A stretch of DNA of 64,000 nucleotides from Blastobasis lacticolella. Its lineage: Eukaryota > Arthropoda > Insecta > Lepidoptera > Blastobasidae. Both the position numbers and the translations under genes were made by a program. The DNA is taken from NCBI GenBank assembly GCA_905147135.1, contig LR990041.1, positions 22,365,712 through 22,429,711 on the forward strand, read 5' to 3'. Under the pieces are notes generated by a model. That model searched no databases. It was not told where the DNA came from and saw only the letters and a list, made by a program, of their open reading frames with translations. Numbering within the stretch: the stretch's first letter is position 1; each line of letters opens with the position of its first letter. This document shows, piece by piece, positions 29,699-40,590 of the stretch.

Positions 29699-29972
29699 GA
29701 TACGTAGGCTACAGCCGGAGGGTCGAAAAAAAACCAAAAATGATTTAAACTAATATAATTAATTAAAATAAAATTACAATTAAACTTAACGTAGAAACTA
29801 GTTCGAAGTGTGAACATAGAATGACTTAATATTAACTGAAATCGTGGTCGGCGACAATGCGATGTCAGCATCACGTGGCCGTCCACGGGTCGGCAAAATG
29901 CATCGGCTTGTAATTCCTGCCGATGAGGTGAGTGCTGCGTCTGCGGTCTTCATAGTGTAGGTGTATGTAATT
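29698..29972 (-). repeat. Errantivirus 5' LTR
   Basis: 275 bp, apparently identical to the 3' LTR, carrying the promoter and polyadenylation regions. The outer flank is TGCC. Confidence 0.9.
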
Positions 29973-29976
29973 TGCC

Positions 29977-31420
29977 CAATATCAAAACTAAATCAGAAGT
30001 TTAATAATAAGAAGCTCTCACGTCTATTTGATACGCCAGTTATAGTTAACAATAGTCCATTTGTTGCCACACCAAAACTAAACAAGCAATAATCATCTTC
30101 ATCGATTTTAACTGTTCGAACGAGTATACTCTATCTAGACTTTACGTTACGTTTAAGCTCCCATTTTGAAACCATTTAACAATGTTTGTAATAACGAAGG
30201 CATCCCATATCAAGCCGCCTTCTAAAAAAATTACAAAATATAATTTGCTATCTACAGCCACAACATCCGAGACTTTCGGGGCTCTTAGCCCAATGAGTCA
30301 CACACATGACTCCCGGGTCACTCCAAGTCAGCCAAATAAATCTGGATGTTTGACCTCAACAACAATTCAGGTACTTAAAAACTTGTACTGGCAGAAGGAT
30401 ATGAAATCTCACCATTGCTTACACTGTCTCATCTTACTAGCACAACAACAGAACTCAAAATAGTTACTTTATATCAGTAATCAAGGAAATTTCAGTACTC
30501 GAAGCTAAAAATAATTTATAAAACCGGCTATTGAACTATCACCAAGATATCTGGACTTTCTCATCATCGTTATCGTTCAACACTTTCTCACAAAGCTTAA
30601 AACAACTACTTGCTATTAGCCACGCTCCCATAAGGCCTCCATCAGGCCGGTAAGCAACCATAAAACTCTCCCATAGGCTCCATTAGCCCACCATCACTGA
30701 TAAAACACGATCACCTTCATCCGATGATGCAACAAATTTTGAGAAAACAAAACGATCACATAAATCTCATAAAAACCTCGGCTCGATAGTCGTCACGTAT
30801 TGGGTTAGCGTCTTAGATTGATCCGTCTAACAAAGTCTTTATCCAGGTCAAACTAAGTCACATTGACTTAGTACACATGGTTTTCGGTCGAACTAAGTCA
30901 CAGGTTTATCTTTAGTTACTCAAAACATAATTCGAAATTATCTACCGTCAACCAGTTCACTTACTCGTGTTTACTTTTTTTTTTTTCGGTAAATTACTTG
31001 ATACTAATATAAAATTACGTTACTAACCAAACTACCTTTTTTATGTAGTATTAAAAGAAACGTATATCGGTGATCCCATTTTTACCGCGGATATCTTATC
31101 TCTCTATTCTACAACATTGGGAAACTACGACCACAATAACAAACATTATACTGAAATATGGAAAATTTCGTTCGAATTTCTCCTGTTAAATGTAAACAAA
31201 CACGCTAATAATTTTTCTCTTCTTTTTTCTCTCGATACATGTTTGCACCCACCCGCTCGCATAGAAATCGCGGAGATCGCGGGGTCGTTATTGAATTTGC
31301 ACATTCGAAGCCTATGTGAAGCCTATCCTATCTCTAAGACAACATCCTAAAGTACACCAGCTAATTGTTCCACAAACTCACTGCTACGGCATCCCTGCCA
31401 CACTGTTATTATCAAATATT
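29977..31420. other. Interior of the LTR-like element, right part; no gene
   Basis: AT-rich, with two motif repeats ('aaactaagtcaca' at 30850-30903) but no recognisable protein. Open frames at 30182-30463 and 31117-31350 lack domains. Confidence 0.4.
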
Positions 31421-31429
31421 TACTTAATC

Positions 31430-31625
31430 AGCAATCTGGAACGACTTATGGTGACGGGAAAAGTCGAAGGCAAGAGACCCAGAGGCCGAAGTCCGAAGAG
31501 ATGGGTGGACCAAATATCCGAACGATTCATCGAAACCGATGGAGACATGCAGTTTACTGAAGATGTCAGGATCCTCAGCAGTGAGGCAACGATCAAGAAG
31601 AAGAAGTCAGTCAGCAGCAGCACCA
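31430..31625 (+). pseudogene. RTE-clade LINE C-terminus and GAA tail
   Basis: Encodes KVEGKRPRGRSPKRWVDQIS, the conserved G-x-R-x-x-G-R-P/S-x-x-R-W-x-D segment at the C-terminus of RTE-like retrotransposon proteins, and runs into AAGAAGAAGAAG at 31595-31607, a likely tail. Only the last about 60 codons are present. Confidence 0.65.
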
Positions 31626-31639
31626 CCATAACTATGCTT

Positions 31640-32680
31640 ACGTACTCAATTTATAAAAATAATAGCACTATGCTTTCCAAGTATTTCTTATTCTTGTTTT
31701 CTGATAACTGACGTGATGTTGGTAATACGTAAAATCATAGCGCACCATGTTTCAAGATTGTAAAATAATCTTAGATTAAATAACACTTTTTTTACTATAA
31801 ACACTGTTTGACATTGGGACGGATTTAACATAATTCTTACTATTTTTGTGGAGTGTTTTTTTGTTCTTAGTAACTTTTTATCAGACAGCCTACATTAATT
31901 GACATAGGTACCCGCAAAAGCTAACATTTTTAAACTTAGCAGTAGTTTTTGACATTTTTACCAACAAATTGTAACACTGACGTAACTGACGTTGTTTATG
32001 TTTTGTTTATATTCTTTTTATTTGTAGTTTCACTAAAGATACAAATAAACCTGCCATTCTCTCTACTAAGGGTATCAATAGTGTTTCTGTCAGAATACTT
32101 TTCTTAATTGTCAAAGTAAATAACTCCTAAAATCCGCTAGGGAGCCTTTTCAGCACAGGTTTTTACTAAATAATAATTATGTATAGGACTCACCAGATAG
32201 AGAGGAACTGTTAATATCACATCATTTCTCAGTCATGTACACTCGCAGATTGTCTACCATCGTCGTCCCATGTTGAAACAATCACGTTGAGGCTACCAGT
32301 CCAGCGTTGCATTCCAATGTTGTTCTCGTAGGTGAAGCGAACCGTTGTGCACCATTGTTATGCAATAGAAGAAAATAATTGTATTAGTAAAACAAAAATA
32401 AAAAATTAATATACACCGTTTTTAATTGTTTGATTTTATTTAATCTGCAGAAATCTAAGCAATTAATTTACTTGTGGTGTCAAACCACACTGCTAAATGA
32501 ATCTAAATGTAAGCGTTTACTTTAAAGTCATTGAATAAACTTTAGCTGGCTAATTTAGAACTACGCAAATTATTTACCTAACTCAATTTTATATTTAAAA
32601 AGGAAAATATTTTACATGAGTAATCTAAATTAAATTTAACAAAAACAAAGAAGCCATACCAAAGTGCCGTCCATAGTAAG
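31640..32680. other. No gene recognised
   Basis: AT-rich interior of the LTR-like element. No repeat of note. Confidence 0.4.
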
Positions 32681-32689
32681 TTTCACTAG

Positions 32690-32790
32690 ATTTTTAATAA
32701 TGTTGTCGATATCCCAGTGGTGCTCTCGAAGGCCCGGGGTCTGCCTTGACCATGACCCATTTGGTACAGATGATCTGCTGTTTACTTTAT
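32690..32790 (-). repeat. SINE family 2, fragment
   Basis: 'gatatcccagtggtgctctcg' and 'ggtctgccttgaccatgacc' match the SINE family-2 3' block (compare 53340-53395 and 60170-60225), in reverse. Confidence 0.65.
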
Positions 32791-33021
32791 GAATCCCCCA
32801 ATCTTTCTGACGAAGTCTTTGTCTTATATCTCGGGGTGTTTGGACTCTTGGCTGCGCTTTGAACATGTTAAATCATTTTACATTTTAATGTAGGCAACTC
32901 AACTGGATCGAGTAATCACCTTTCTTTTATTATTACGCTTTCACGTAGCGTATCTGCATTTTCTTTGTTGCTTTTCATCATACCATCTCTTGGGCGTTGC
33001 GTTCGTCATCACCGCTTCTGA

Positions 33022-33510
33022 TGTCGTCGCGTGAAGGAAAGGGGTGTATCAGGATCATTGTCATCAGGGTGGTGATATCAGTATTAGGTCGTATTCGTCC
33101 AGATAAATTTAAGAAAAGGTTCACATTTACTCCACTGTATTTATTCCATTTCATTTTTGCACATCACTTATAATTTCACTAGAATTCAGAGCGGTATTAC
33201 AAATGTAGGCAGTTGAGGTAATTTACTTTCTTATTTCAAAGGTGATTTTAAAATTACTTTATTTTTAAACGTAAATAACACTTTCTATTAACGAACTTCA
33301 AATGTAAACAAACGAAATGTGGAGACAGTTTCAAGACGCGTCACTCCTCGGCGGCGGTCGCGCCAAGAATGGCCGCCACTCGGCCCGAGTCGTGCCCGTC
33401 GAGACTCTGTCAGCACGCCCCACCAGAGGGCGCACTCCCACTTCCGTTTTCATCGTCATGAGTCCGTACTATTGACCACATGAGTCCATACTAATGACCG
33501 TGATCCGTCA
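33022..33510. repeat. Right 489-bp LTR-like repeat
   Basis: Direct partner of 20599-21087, same length, same TG...CA ends, about 99.4% identical by eye. It runs into (TA)n at 33511-33527, which supplies the TATA matching the left flank. Confidence 0.75.
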
Positions 33511-33526
33511 TATATATATATATATA

Positions 33527-34110
33527 TAGTATAGATAGTATAGAAGAACAAATATATTTACAGATTAAACGAATTAATGGAGCATTTGTATGAATAAGTA
33601 ACGATTTAATATTAGTAGGCCTTGGTACTTTAGAAGGAAGCAGGTCATAAAGGGAAACAGATTGTAATGGGCAGTTGAAAAGGATGTGATCTTCGGTTCC
33701 AATATCCGTACCATAATCACAGACAGGGGAAGAACGGATGCCAAATTGATGCAGACGCACAGGGGAACACGTATGACCTAGTCGAAGTCTACAGACAACC
33801 GAAGTGGCCCTTTTATCAACCTTATGGTACTTAAAAATCCATGGTCTTACTGGAATATTTGGTTGGATGTCGCCATAGTGCCTGCCCTTAAACTGCCTAG
33901 AACGCGTCCAGTACGTCAACCAAGCCGAAATTAAATCAGTCTTAGCTGAAGAACAGAGGTCATGTGGGAATAAGTAGTAATGATTACGACAACCTAAGTT
34001 AACCGCCTCTTTAGCAAAACGATCCACTGTCTCATTGCCCTGGATGCCACAATGACTTGGGATCCAAGCCAATGTGTATGTCATACTACTATAACTGACC
34101 ACTATAGTGT
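33527..34110 (-). pseudogene. RNase H-encoding LINE, C-terminal fragment (I/R1/LOA-like)
   Basis: The minus-strand frame has AWIPSHCGIQGNETVDRFAK, the C-terminal block of LINE RNase H (H and D catalytic positions), then RLRLGHTCSPVRLHQFG and HILFNCPL, the C-x-H-x-C/HxxxC-type tail that follows RNase H in I-group elements. The upstream half of RNase H and all RT are missing. The open frame runs into the adjoining TA repeat. Confidence 0.8.
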
Positions 34111-35150
34111 CATCTTGTGGTTAGATATGGATTTTTGGGACGGGGCAGTAAAGGCAGGTACCTTAACCGTTGCAACTAGAGGAAAACGTTCTTAAGAGAC
34201 TATCCTTAACTTTTTGAGACAGTTTTACCCCCACTTACAGATTTTGAAAAAAATTTACAGTCAGCAAGAAAATTGACCATTTACACAAAACTTTTTTTTT
34301 TATGTCTATCGATCCTGTTTCTTATAAAGATCAAAAAAATCCATGAAACCAACTGAGCTTAGAGTACTAGATATGTCAGAAATCGCAAAAAACTTCTTCC
34401 ATACATTTTATTTGTGGCGTCGTCGTCAATATGATATCTATATACTGTAACATATATTTCTCGACTGAGAAATATCAGTCAAGGCATGGCTGTATGATGA
34501 CTGATTCCCTTTGCCGAAATGTAAATTTTTAGAAAACTAAACGCTGATGTTGCTGACATAAAACTAATTTCCTGCAGAAATAAATAAACTTATAAATATT
34601 TTTATTATGGTTGATTCCATTTCATTCTTTTCTTTTAATATTTTATATTCTATAACTGAAATGTTATAGAATGGATGATTGGTTTTATCTCACAATCCCA
34701 AATTGGTTTTTGGTCTTTTTATTACAGGTTCCGATGGAGTTGAATCGGAATTGCGACAATTTATATTACTGAAATTCGTTTCAGGTTGCCTGTAATCCTT
34801 TTATTTGGGTGAAACTTAGCTTTTACCTTAATTTAATTTGTTCGTTTCTAGCGTCACCGATTGGCTGTATAATTTTTAACCTTTCGCTGAATTTCGAAAA
34901 AAGTTATAGCTTGACAACCCCAAGCCGTTTTTTGTTATAGGTCTTATTGGCGAGTAGGTTAGGGCGGAGGCCGAGGAATAAACCCCGGAGCACGCGGGTT
35001 CTCGCCCCTTTTGCCTGACCGAAGCCCCCGAAGTCACTTGTCTTGTCAAAAATAAATACCTAGTAAATCTCGTAAGTGTTATCGGAGCCGCTAGATTTCA
35101 TTGTTGTTTGTTTGCGCGGTGCTAATTTCTCAATATTTTCAGCTGAACCA
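34111..35150. other. No gene recognised
   Basis: AT-rich DNA. 34950-35050 is GC-richer ('ggttagggcggaggccgagg', 'ccccggagcacgcgggttct') and may be a repeat edge, but I found no partner for it in the window. Confidence 0.35.
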
Positions 35151-35589
35151 GTCAGAACGTATAATGATAGTAAATATTGTGGAAAGTGACATTGTGTCCA
35201 CGTGTTGTCCATCGGCTACGTCCTGCCCGAAAGGCGGCCACGCACATGCGACTGCGCAGCACATTTGCTAGCCTGTCGCCTTCCCAAACGAACGGGACAC
35301 CGCGGTAGTTGGTGGTGAGAGTATCCTCACAAGAATTCCTACGTGGAAGTACATTGCAATGGCTTGTTGACATCCGCGTGGCGCGATGAAGCCCATGTTA
35401 ACCTTTTTGGTGTTTTCAGCCGACGTAGTGTAGGAGGCACGCCTCCCACAGTCCCGCGCCCAGTTGCCTACGCACGTTGCCAGTGGCCGCGACGCGTAGG
35501 AAGCCTTGGAACCCGCCTCCAACAGGTTAGCATGCTTTTACTTGGCTATTTTTCCATCCCGCTGTTAAGTGATTGAAGTTGTGCTACGC

Positions 35590-35940
35590 GTGGCCAGCAT
35601 GGCTCCGTCTTGTCGTGCTTTTGCTAATTCCCTCCACCTGTCACCCTCTGACGTTAGTGGTTACACCACGCGGCCAGGCGTGACCGCGTGCTACCGTGCC
35701 TTTGCTTATTTTTGTCACCCATCATCATCTGGTGTTGGAGGTTATGCCGCGCGACCTAACGTGACCGCGTGCTACAGTGCTTTTGCTTATTTCTGCCACC
35801 CATCATCATCTGATGTTCGAGGTTATGCCACGCAACCAAACGTGACCGCGTGCTGCACTGCCTTTGCTAAATTCTGCCACCTATCATTATCTGGCGTTGG
35901 AGGTTATGCCGCTAGCCTGGCATGCCGCACGCTTTTGCTT
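35590..35940 (+). repeat. 93-bp tandem repeat, about 3.7 units
   Basis: Units carry 'gtgaccgcgtgctac', 'tttgcttatttctgccaccc', 'atcatcatctg' and 'ggaggttatgcc', spaced about 93 bp (a multiple of three), so one frame (35569-35955) repeats the pattern AFAYFCHPSSS...GYA about every 31 residues. Possible 3' non-coding repeat of a retroelement. No start context, signal or domain supports a protein. Confidence 0.7.
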
Positions 35941-36420
35941 GTTTACCCCTGTTAGTGACAGCCTATTGTCACACCCATTTCCCCCAAAGCCAGCTGAATG
36001 ATTGCAACGGTGTAATCATTACAGGAGGTGCTTGGTACTAGCCAATAATTGGGTAATGGCTGCAGTTTGGCTGTGGCTCACTTGCCGTCTGCTTGGAGCA
36101 GTTTTGGCCAGCTGCTTCAGGGGATGCCTCTACTCGATTTTAGTCGAGGCTCCAAAGGACAGTCAGCTGAGTTAATCTAAATATAAAATATTATAGACTA
36201 CTCGTATGCCTTATCGATCACACTTTCAATGTAACCCTTGTATTCATATAATCTGTAATTTGATTATGTCTAAGCCGCGATAACTTAAGGACATTTTGTG
36301 TGTAATCAAACCCAACGCTAATAAAGCAGTTCTTTCAAATTCAAACACCATCTTTCATTCCGAGCCTCTAGGTGAAGCGCTACCTCACCCACTAAAATTA
36401 TAAACATTACAATACTATTC
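35941..36420 (+). other. Possible solo LTR, unproven
   Basis: Starts TGTTAGTGACAGCC at 35950 and has a polyadenylation-like 'ctaataaagcag' near 36320, before 'ggtgaagcgctacctcaccca' at 36371-36391. BEL/Pao LTRs often begin TGTTAG. No matching flanking duplication could be fixed, so this is tentative. Confidence 0.25.
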
Positions 36421-36482
36421 AGTACTTAAATAAACAAAAATAAGGAACTGAAAACGATTAGGCATGTATTCTTAAAATTCTT

Positions 36483-36750
36483 GTGCCGTGTGATGTCCGG
36501 CTGAGTAGAATAGCACCAACCCTTTACACTCATGGGTGTCGTACAAGGCGACTAATGTTTTCGAGGCAAAAGATCAAAAGTCTCCGTAGTCTGGAAAATG
36601 GGCAGCAGCATTTTCCATTGTTATATTTAAACACTGCGATCTCCAACCCGCCTGCCGAGCGTGGAGATTATGGCAAAACCCTCCCCTTTCGTGGGAGAGG
36701 CCCTAAGTCCTGCAGTGGACTGTTGCGGGCTGTGATGATGAGGTACCTTT
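36483..36750 (+). repeat. LINE 3'-end fragment with TGATGATGA tail
   Basis: 'actcatgggtgtcgtacaag', 'aagtctccgtagtctgg', 'gggagaggccctaagtcctg' and 'cagtggactgttgcgggctg', then TGATGATGAG. Same family as 3752-3900 (reverse). Such ends are typical of lepidopteran RTE/R1-like LINEs. Confidence 0.7.
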
Positions 36751-36754
36751 TTAT

Positions 36755-37836
36755 GTTTTAAGATATGAGGTGCTCAAAATGGTTGCCGTTTTGGCGGATG
36801 CATAGGTTTACCCTCTTTTCTACTAAGTGGGTAGCAGCCGATAATGTACTTGGATTAATTCCATACAGAATCGTTGTTAGTGTCTCTTTCAGCTCCTCAA
36901 CACCGTCGTAGTTCTTTTTTTTGACTTTATTTTTTAAATAGCCCCACATAAAGAAATCTAGAGGCGTGAGATCAGGACTCCGAGGTGGCCACTGAATAGG
37001 GCCATGTGTTCCTATCCACTGTATCCCAAAATGCTGGTTCAGATTAGAACGTGTATGGCTGTTGTGTGGAGGAGCGCCATTTTGTTGGAAATACACTTTC
37101 CTTTATTCAGACAGTGGCAATTCATCTAACTGGTTTTGGAGATTCTCGAGAATTATGTTGTTATAAGTGTCGGAATTCAGGGTGCTTTCATAAAATTCCA
37201 CCATAACCACTCGGTTCGACATTACACCACACCAGCAATTAAAAGAGAAACGAATCTGATTATGGCTTTCTCGATATCTAAGAGGATTTATCTAAGAGGA
37301 TTCTCTCTAGACCAATAATGGTGGTTTCACCGGTTAAACATGCCATTGTTGGAAAAATTTGTTTCATCAGACCATAAAATGTAGTTAATAATATAATTAT
37401 CTCTAAGTACACTTATTTTCCCCCTTAACCATCTGCAAAATGTAATTTTGCAAATATTAACTTCAGAATGGAATGCCTGAACTATTCGCCCCTGCCGGTA
37501 ACATTTATATCCGTACGTCTTCAATGTCTTCAAAACAAGTGAGTGAGATACACCCACTTCAGTAGCGACATGTCTTGAAAATATCTTAGGATAAGCTCCT
37601 ACTAGTGATAAAATTGCAATTATCATATCTTCATCCAATACCAATGAATGTCGTACAAACACTTTCTTGAACGAGCCACATTCTTCGAGATTCTTTAAAA
37701 GATTTATAAATACCTTTCTGGTTGACACTACTCTCATTAGATATTTGATCCTGTACCACTCCAAAGCGGTTGTTGGGTTTTTATTATTTAAATAATTTGC
37801 TTTTAGTAAGTCCAAACGATCTATATTAGAGGTCAT
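36755..37836 (-). pseudogene. Mariner/IS630-superfamily transposase (DDE_3 type), broken
   Basis: The N-terminal part (37836-37327) has an AEEY-like helix-turn-helix region (NPTTALEWYRIKYLMR) followed by a second HTH, ending LWSDETNF with the first catalytic D. The middle (37326-37097) is out of frame but reads like the connecting sheet. The C-terminal part (37096-36758) reads FQQNGAPPHNS (N in place of the second catalytic D of FQQDGAPPH), then QWPPRSPDLTPLDFFMWGYL. Frameshifts plus the lost acidic residue make it inactive. Two-part HTH and WPPRSPDLTP identify the superfamily; the exact family is not certain. Confidence 0.85.
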
Positions 37837-37844
37837 TTTTGACT

Positions 37845-38105
37845 CAGAATGTCAACAGAGCAAAGCAAAGCAATAATAAATCGAGTTTTTTTGGTTTCGA
37901 AGCAGATTACTATTTAAGAAATGTTGAAGAAATTTCATTCGAAATTCAAAATTATTTTCGACCAGTACCTCATCTTTATCGACCAGTCTATCCATGCATC
38001 GTAAAAAGTTTTGTTTTTCCACCGAATCCAAAGCAGCCAGTTGGTATTTGGCTGATCCATCCCAGAGGTGGCAGCAGAACTCCATGCAAGATCGAACTTT
38101 AAAAA
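37845..38105 (-). pseudogene. LINE RT C-terminal fragment
   Basis: Reads MEFCCHLWDGSAKYQLAALD on the minus strand, the conserved E-Y-C-S-H-L-W-D-G-S-A-x-Y-x-L-x-x-L-D block after the RT domain of CR1/Jockey-group elements. Cut off on both sides; the 5' side abuts the mariner-type pseudogene. Confidence 0.7.
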
Positions 38106-38540
38106 GGATTTAATAAAATAAGTAACTTTCTTCCTATCTATTACCCTACCACTGACCTCTTTTACCTATCGGTGTCAAGTTCTCTCAATTCGACGACTAT
38201 TCATTTTACAGATAATTTAAAAAAAAACACTCAAATTTCCTATAATCCTGCTCTTCTCATAAACAAACGTCGTATAAACACGGTACGTCATAGCCCCCTT
38301 CTTAATACAGAATTTTCCCACCACTTTTTCTATTTCTTAGGAAGTTACTTATACAACAAATTAAATGGTATGTATACTCTACTCTCTTAATAAACGTGAA
38401 TGTAAAACTATTGTACATAAATTTTTGCTCAAACTTAACTATCAGACTACGGAAGATATTCTCAAAATTTGCTCTTAACGTATTTTGATTGCACTGGAAT
38501 ATTTTTAACTCGTACTTACGCATTCAACAAGCAGAAACAA
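38106..38540. other. No gene recognised
   Basis: AT-rich, no repeat or protein similarity seen. Confidence 0.4.
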
Positions 38541-38548
38541 ACTTGAAA

Positions 38549-38582
38549 CACACACACACACACACACACTCACACACACACT
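38549..38582. repeat. (CA)n microsatellite
   Basis: A run of CA dinucleotides interrupted by two CT steps. Confidence 0.9.
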
Positions 38583-38751
38583 ATATTTTTGCCATTTAAT
38601 AAAACATTTTTTTTTGTAATGTTGCTAAATGTTATCTCTCTTTTAATGCTCAATGTTCAATTGTATAATGTATCCATACAACCTAGGATCCGGAGTGGGG
38701 CCTGGTGGCTGTAGTACAGATATCGAATCTAGTTCGGTCTCCAGGCTCTCA

Positions 38752-39210
38752 CTACATATTAATTACCCCGCTAAGTATAGTAACCCAGCTAGATATGTAA
38801 TTGCTGATGACATCCGCCTGAGATCTGTTGTATATATAAGAGGTGAACCACCTTAGCAGATCGCCGCTGATTCCTATACCAGCCAACTTATTTATCAGTA
38901 GCTTGTGGTTGATTCGATCGAAGGCCTTGCTGTAATCAGTATAGATTACATCAAACTGCGAGTCCCTATCCATAGCCACAGTAAGGGCATTGTTAAAAAG
39001 TATTAGGTTCGACACCGTAGAACGACCCTTAATAAATCCGTGCTTAGAACAACTAAGAGAACCGCTCAAACAGGCATAAACTTCCTTATAGATAACTCTT
39101 TCCAAAACTTTAGATATAATACACAATTTGGAAATAGGTCTGTAGTTACTAATGCCAGTCTTAGGCCCCTTTTTGTGAACTGGTGTGATATATGCCTTGT
39201 TTTGACAAAT
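38752..39210 (-). pseudogene. LINE reverse transcriptase fragment (fingers/palm)
   Basis: The minus strand encodes KGPKTGISNYRPIS, KVLERVIYKEV, SKHGFIKGRSTVSNL and YTDYSKAFDRINHKLLINKL (motif A with the D of SKAFD), then RWFTSYIYNRSQ. It stops before the GVPQG and ADD motifs. A CR1/Jockey-group RT, truncated at both ends. Confidence 0.8.
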
Positions 39211-39529
39211 TTTTGTCAGTAGGTATATTTTATGCAGTTTATTTACACATAAATTATACGTAATTAAAAATTGCATACAATTAATGCAAGTGCAAACGCG
39301 AATATTTTTTTTAAATTGCTGATAGGCTCCAAAAAATAAATCCTTTTCGGTATGCAAATTGTGGTATCGATTATGTTTCTTGTTCTTACTCATTCTTAGT
39401 AGTACTTTACCAACGAGTACAATTTTTTTCGTGAATTTCCAAAATTAGCAATTTTTATCAATATTCTGTCTACACACAGGATATTAATTTCTACTACAGT
39501 AAATGATGGTGAAGTGAGTTAGTTCTCAC

Positions 39530-39612
39530 CTGGGTGACCAGGAAGCGCCGTGCCGCCGCGCGGTGCGAGGCGCGGAGGGAGCTCGGGAGGCGGTGGCCGC
39601 ATCTGCAGGGTG
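39530..39612 (-). other. GC-rich exon-like island
   Basis: About 75% GC in an AT-rich surround, and on the minus strand ends with a textbook donor CACCCAG|GTGAGA. All three frames are open across it; one reads CGHRLPSSLRASHRAAARRF then LVTQ. An acceptor is possible at CCCTGCAG upstream. It could be an exon of a host gene, even of the receptor gene, or a repeat fragment. Protein not recognised. Confidence 0.3.
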
Positions 39613-39914
39613 GCCATACTTCGTCGGTTCTTACAGAAGGACTTCACTTTTTTACTAATTACGTACAGTATCAGATGTTGGCTGTAAATAATGTGTTGTC
39701 TCTATCACACGCGTATACGTAAGTAATACTTGCGCCTTATACTGTATGATTATATTGTTCGTGTTTTGTCGTATGCAGCAGTCTAAACTGTAACAATACC
39801 CACCTCAACAACCTTATAAATACCTTCGTTGCCCTCTATTTAAATAATTACGGATTATCAAGTAAAATCCATAACGGTCATCGTAGTTTTAATAACAGTG
39901 TCTGACATAGGGTA

Positions 39915-40035
39915 CAGTGAGACATCCTAGCCGGGTGACAGCGTCGCTGTTGTTGGCATTGACATGAGTTTTCAAAATTGTGACACTTAGTTCCAGTTTT
40001 GGTCACCGAGTCGGTTAAGTTTGTGCATAGCCGTA
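39915..40035. mobile_element. Small MITE with CACAAACTTA ends, second copy
   Basis: 'gacagcgtcgctgttgttg', 'gtgacacttagttccag' and 'gtcaccgagtcggttaagtttgtg' match 14171-14286. The left end is degraded. Confidence 0.6.
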
Positions 40036-40590
40036 TCAGAAAGTTAAAAACAGCTCACCCCTTTGTGCCCGTATGTACAATATTGATATCAACGATAACA
40101 ATCAAGCGCCGGTGTACTGTAGAGTAAACAAATTATCCAAAATGAAAATAATATGTGTATCTAAACAATAAACTCGGAAACTACAGAAATAATTTTGAAC
40201 ATTATTTACCAACTACCAACCTTTAAATCAGCGAGAGATCGGATCGAGGGCTTATTAGAGTATGCGATATTCAGTATCGACTAATTAGACTGTATTAATG
40301 ACTGTTATTACACCGGGACTTTGCACGCTCACTCATTCAACGTTGTCGTTACCCGATTTCAGGTAGATGATTTAGTCTGCTCAAGATGATGGTTCCAGCT
40401 TTTAGAGCAAAACTGATAAAAATTGCAACCTTACTACATTCGCTCATTCATTGCTTTTAGTCTTCATTATTATGAAATGATTTGCTTTAAGTACTTATAT
40501 TAAATCGTGAAAGTTCATGTAGTAGTCGGTAGGTGGAATAATAAAAATTAATTAAGTAAGTATCTATAGTTTGGCAAGAAAGTCGTGAAA
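40036..40590. other. No gene recognised
   Basis: AT-rich, without repeats or open frames of interest. Confidence 0.4.

Larger units (their letters stand above)
22479..29972 (-). mobile_element. Complete TED-like errantivirus (endogenous insect retrovirus, Ty3/gypsy group)
   Basis: 7494 bp between TGCC duplications (22475-22478 and 29973-29976). LTRs of 275 bp at each end are identical by eye. Reading on the minus strand: 5' LTR (29972-29698), primer site, 370-nt leader, gag (29326-28064), pol by -1 frameshift (28079-24417), env (24631-22775), polypurine tract (22762-22754), 3' LTR (22753-22479). Size and LTR length are close to TED of Trichoplusia ni, a member of Errantivirus. All three frames are open, so this copy looks young and possibly active. 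It inserted into the LTR-like element above. Confidence 0.93.
20599..33510. mobile_element. Non-autonomous LTR element (LARD-like) hosting the errantivirus
   Basis: Two 489-bp TG...CA direct repeats flanked by TATA bracket 12.9 kb. After removing the nested errantivirus (22479-29972 plus 4 bp) about 4.4 kb of interior remains. It has no gag, protease, RT or integrase that I can recognise. No standard primer binding site follows either repeat inward (the left interior starts CGGCCGTCC, the right one, read on the minus strand, TCAGAAGC). It contains a 15-bp minisatellite, an RTE scrap and a SINE scrap. A large retrotransposon derivative mobilised in trans is the best reading; two unrelated solo LTRs are unlikely because neither copy has its own matching flanks. 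Confidence 0.6.

Noticed and set aside
33491..33540. (TA)n as a promoter TATA region
   Set aside because: It is a microsatellite at the edge of the LTR-like repeat and matches the target-site flank on the other side.
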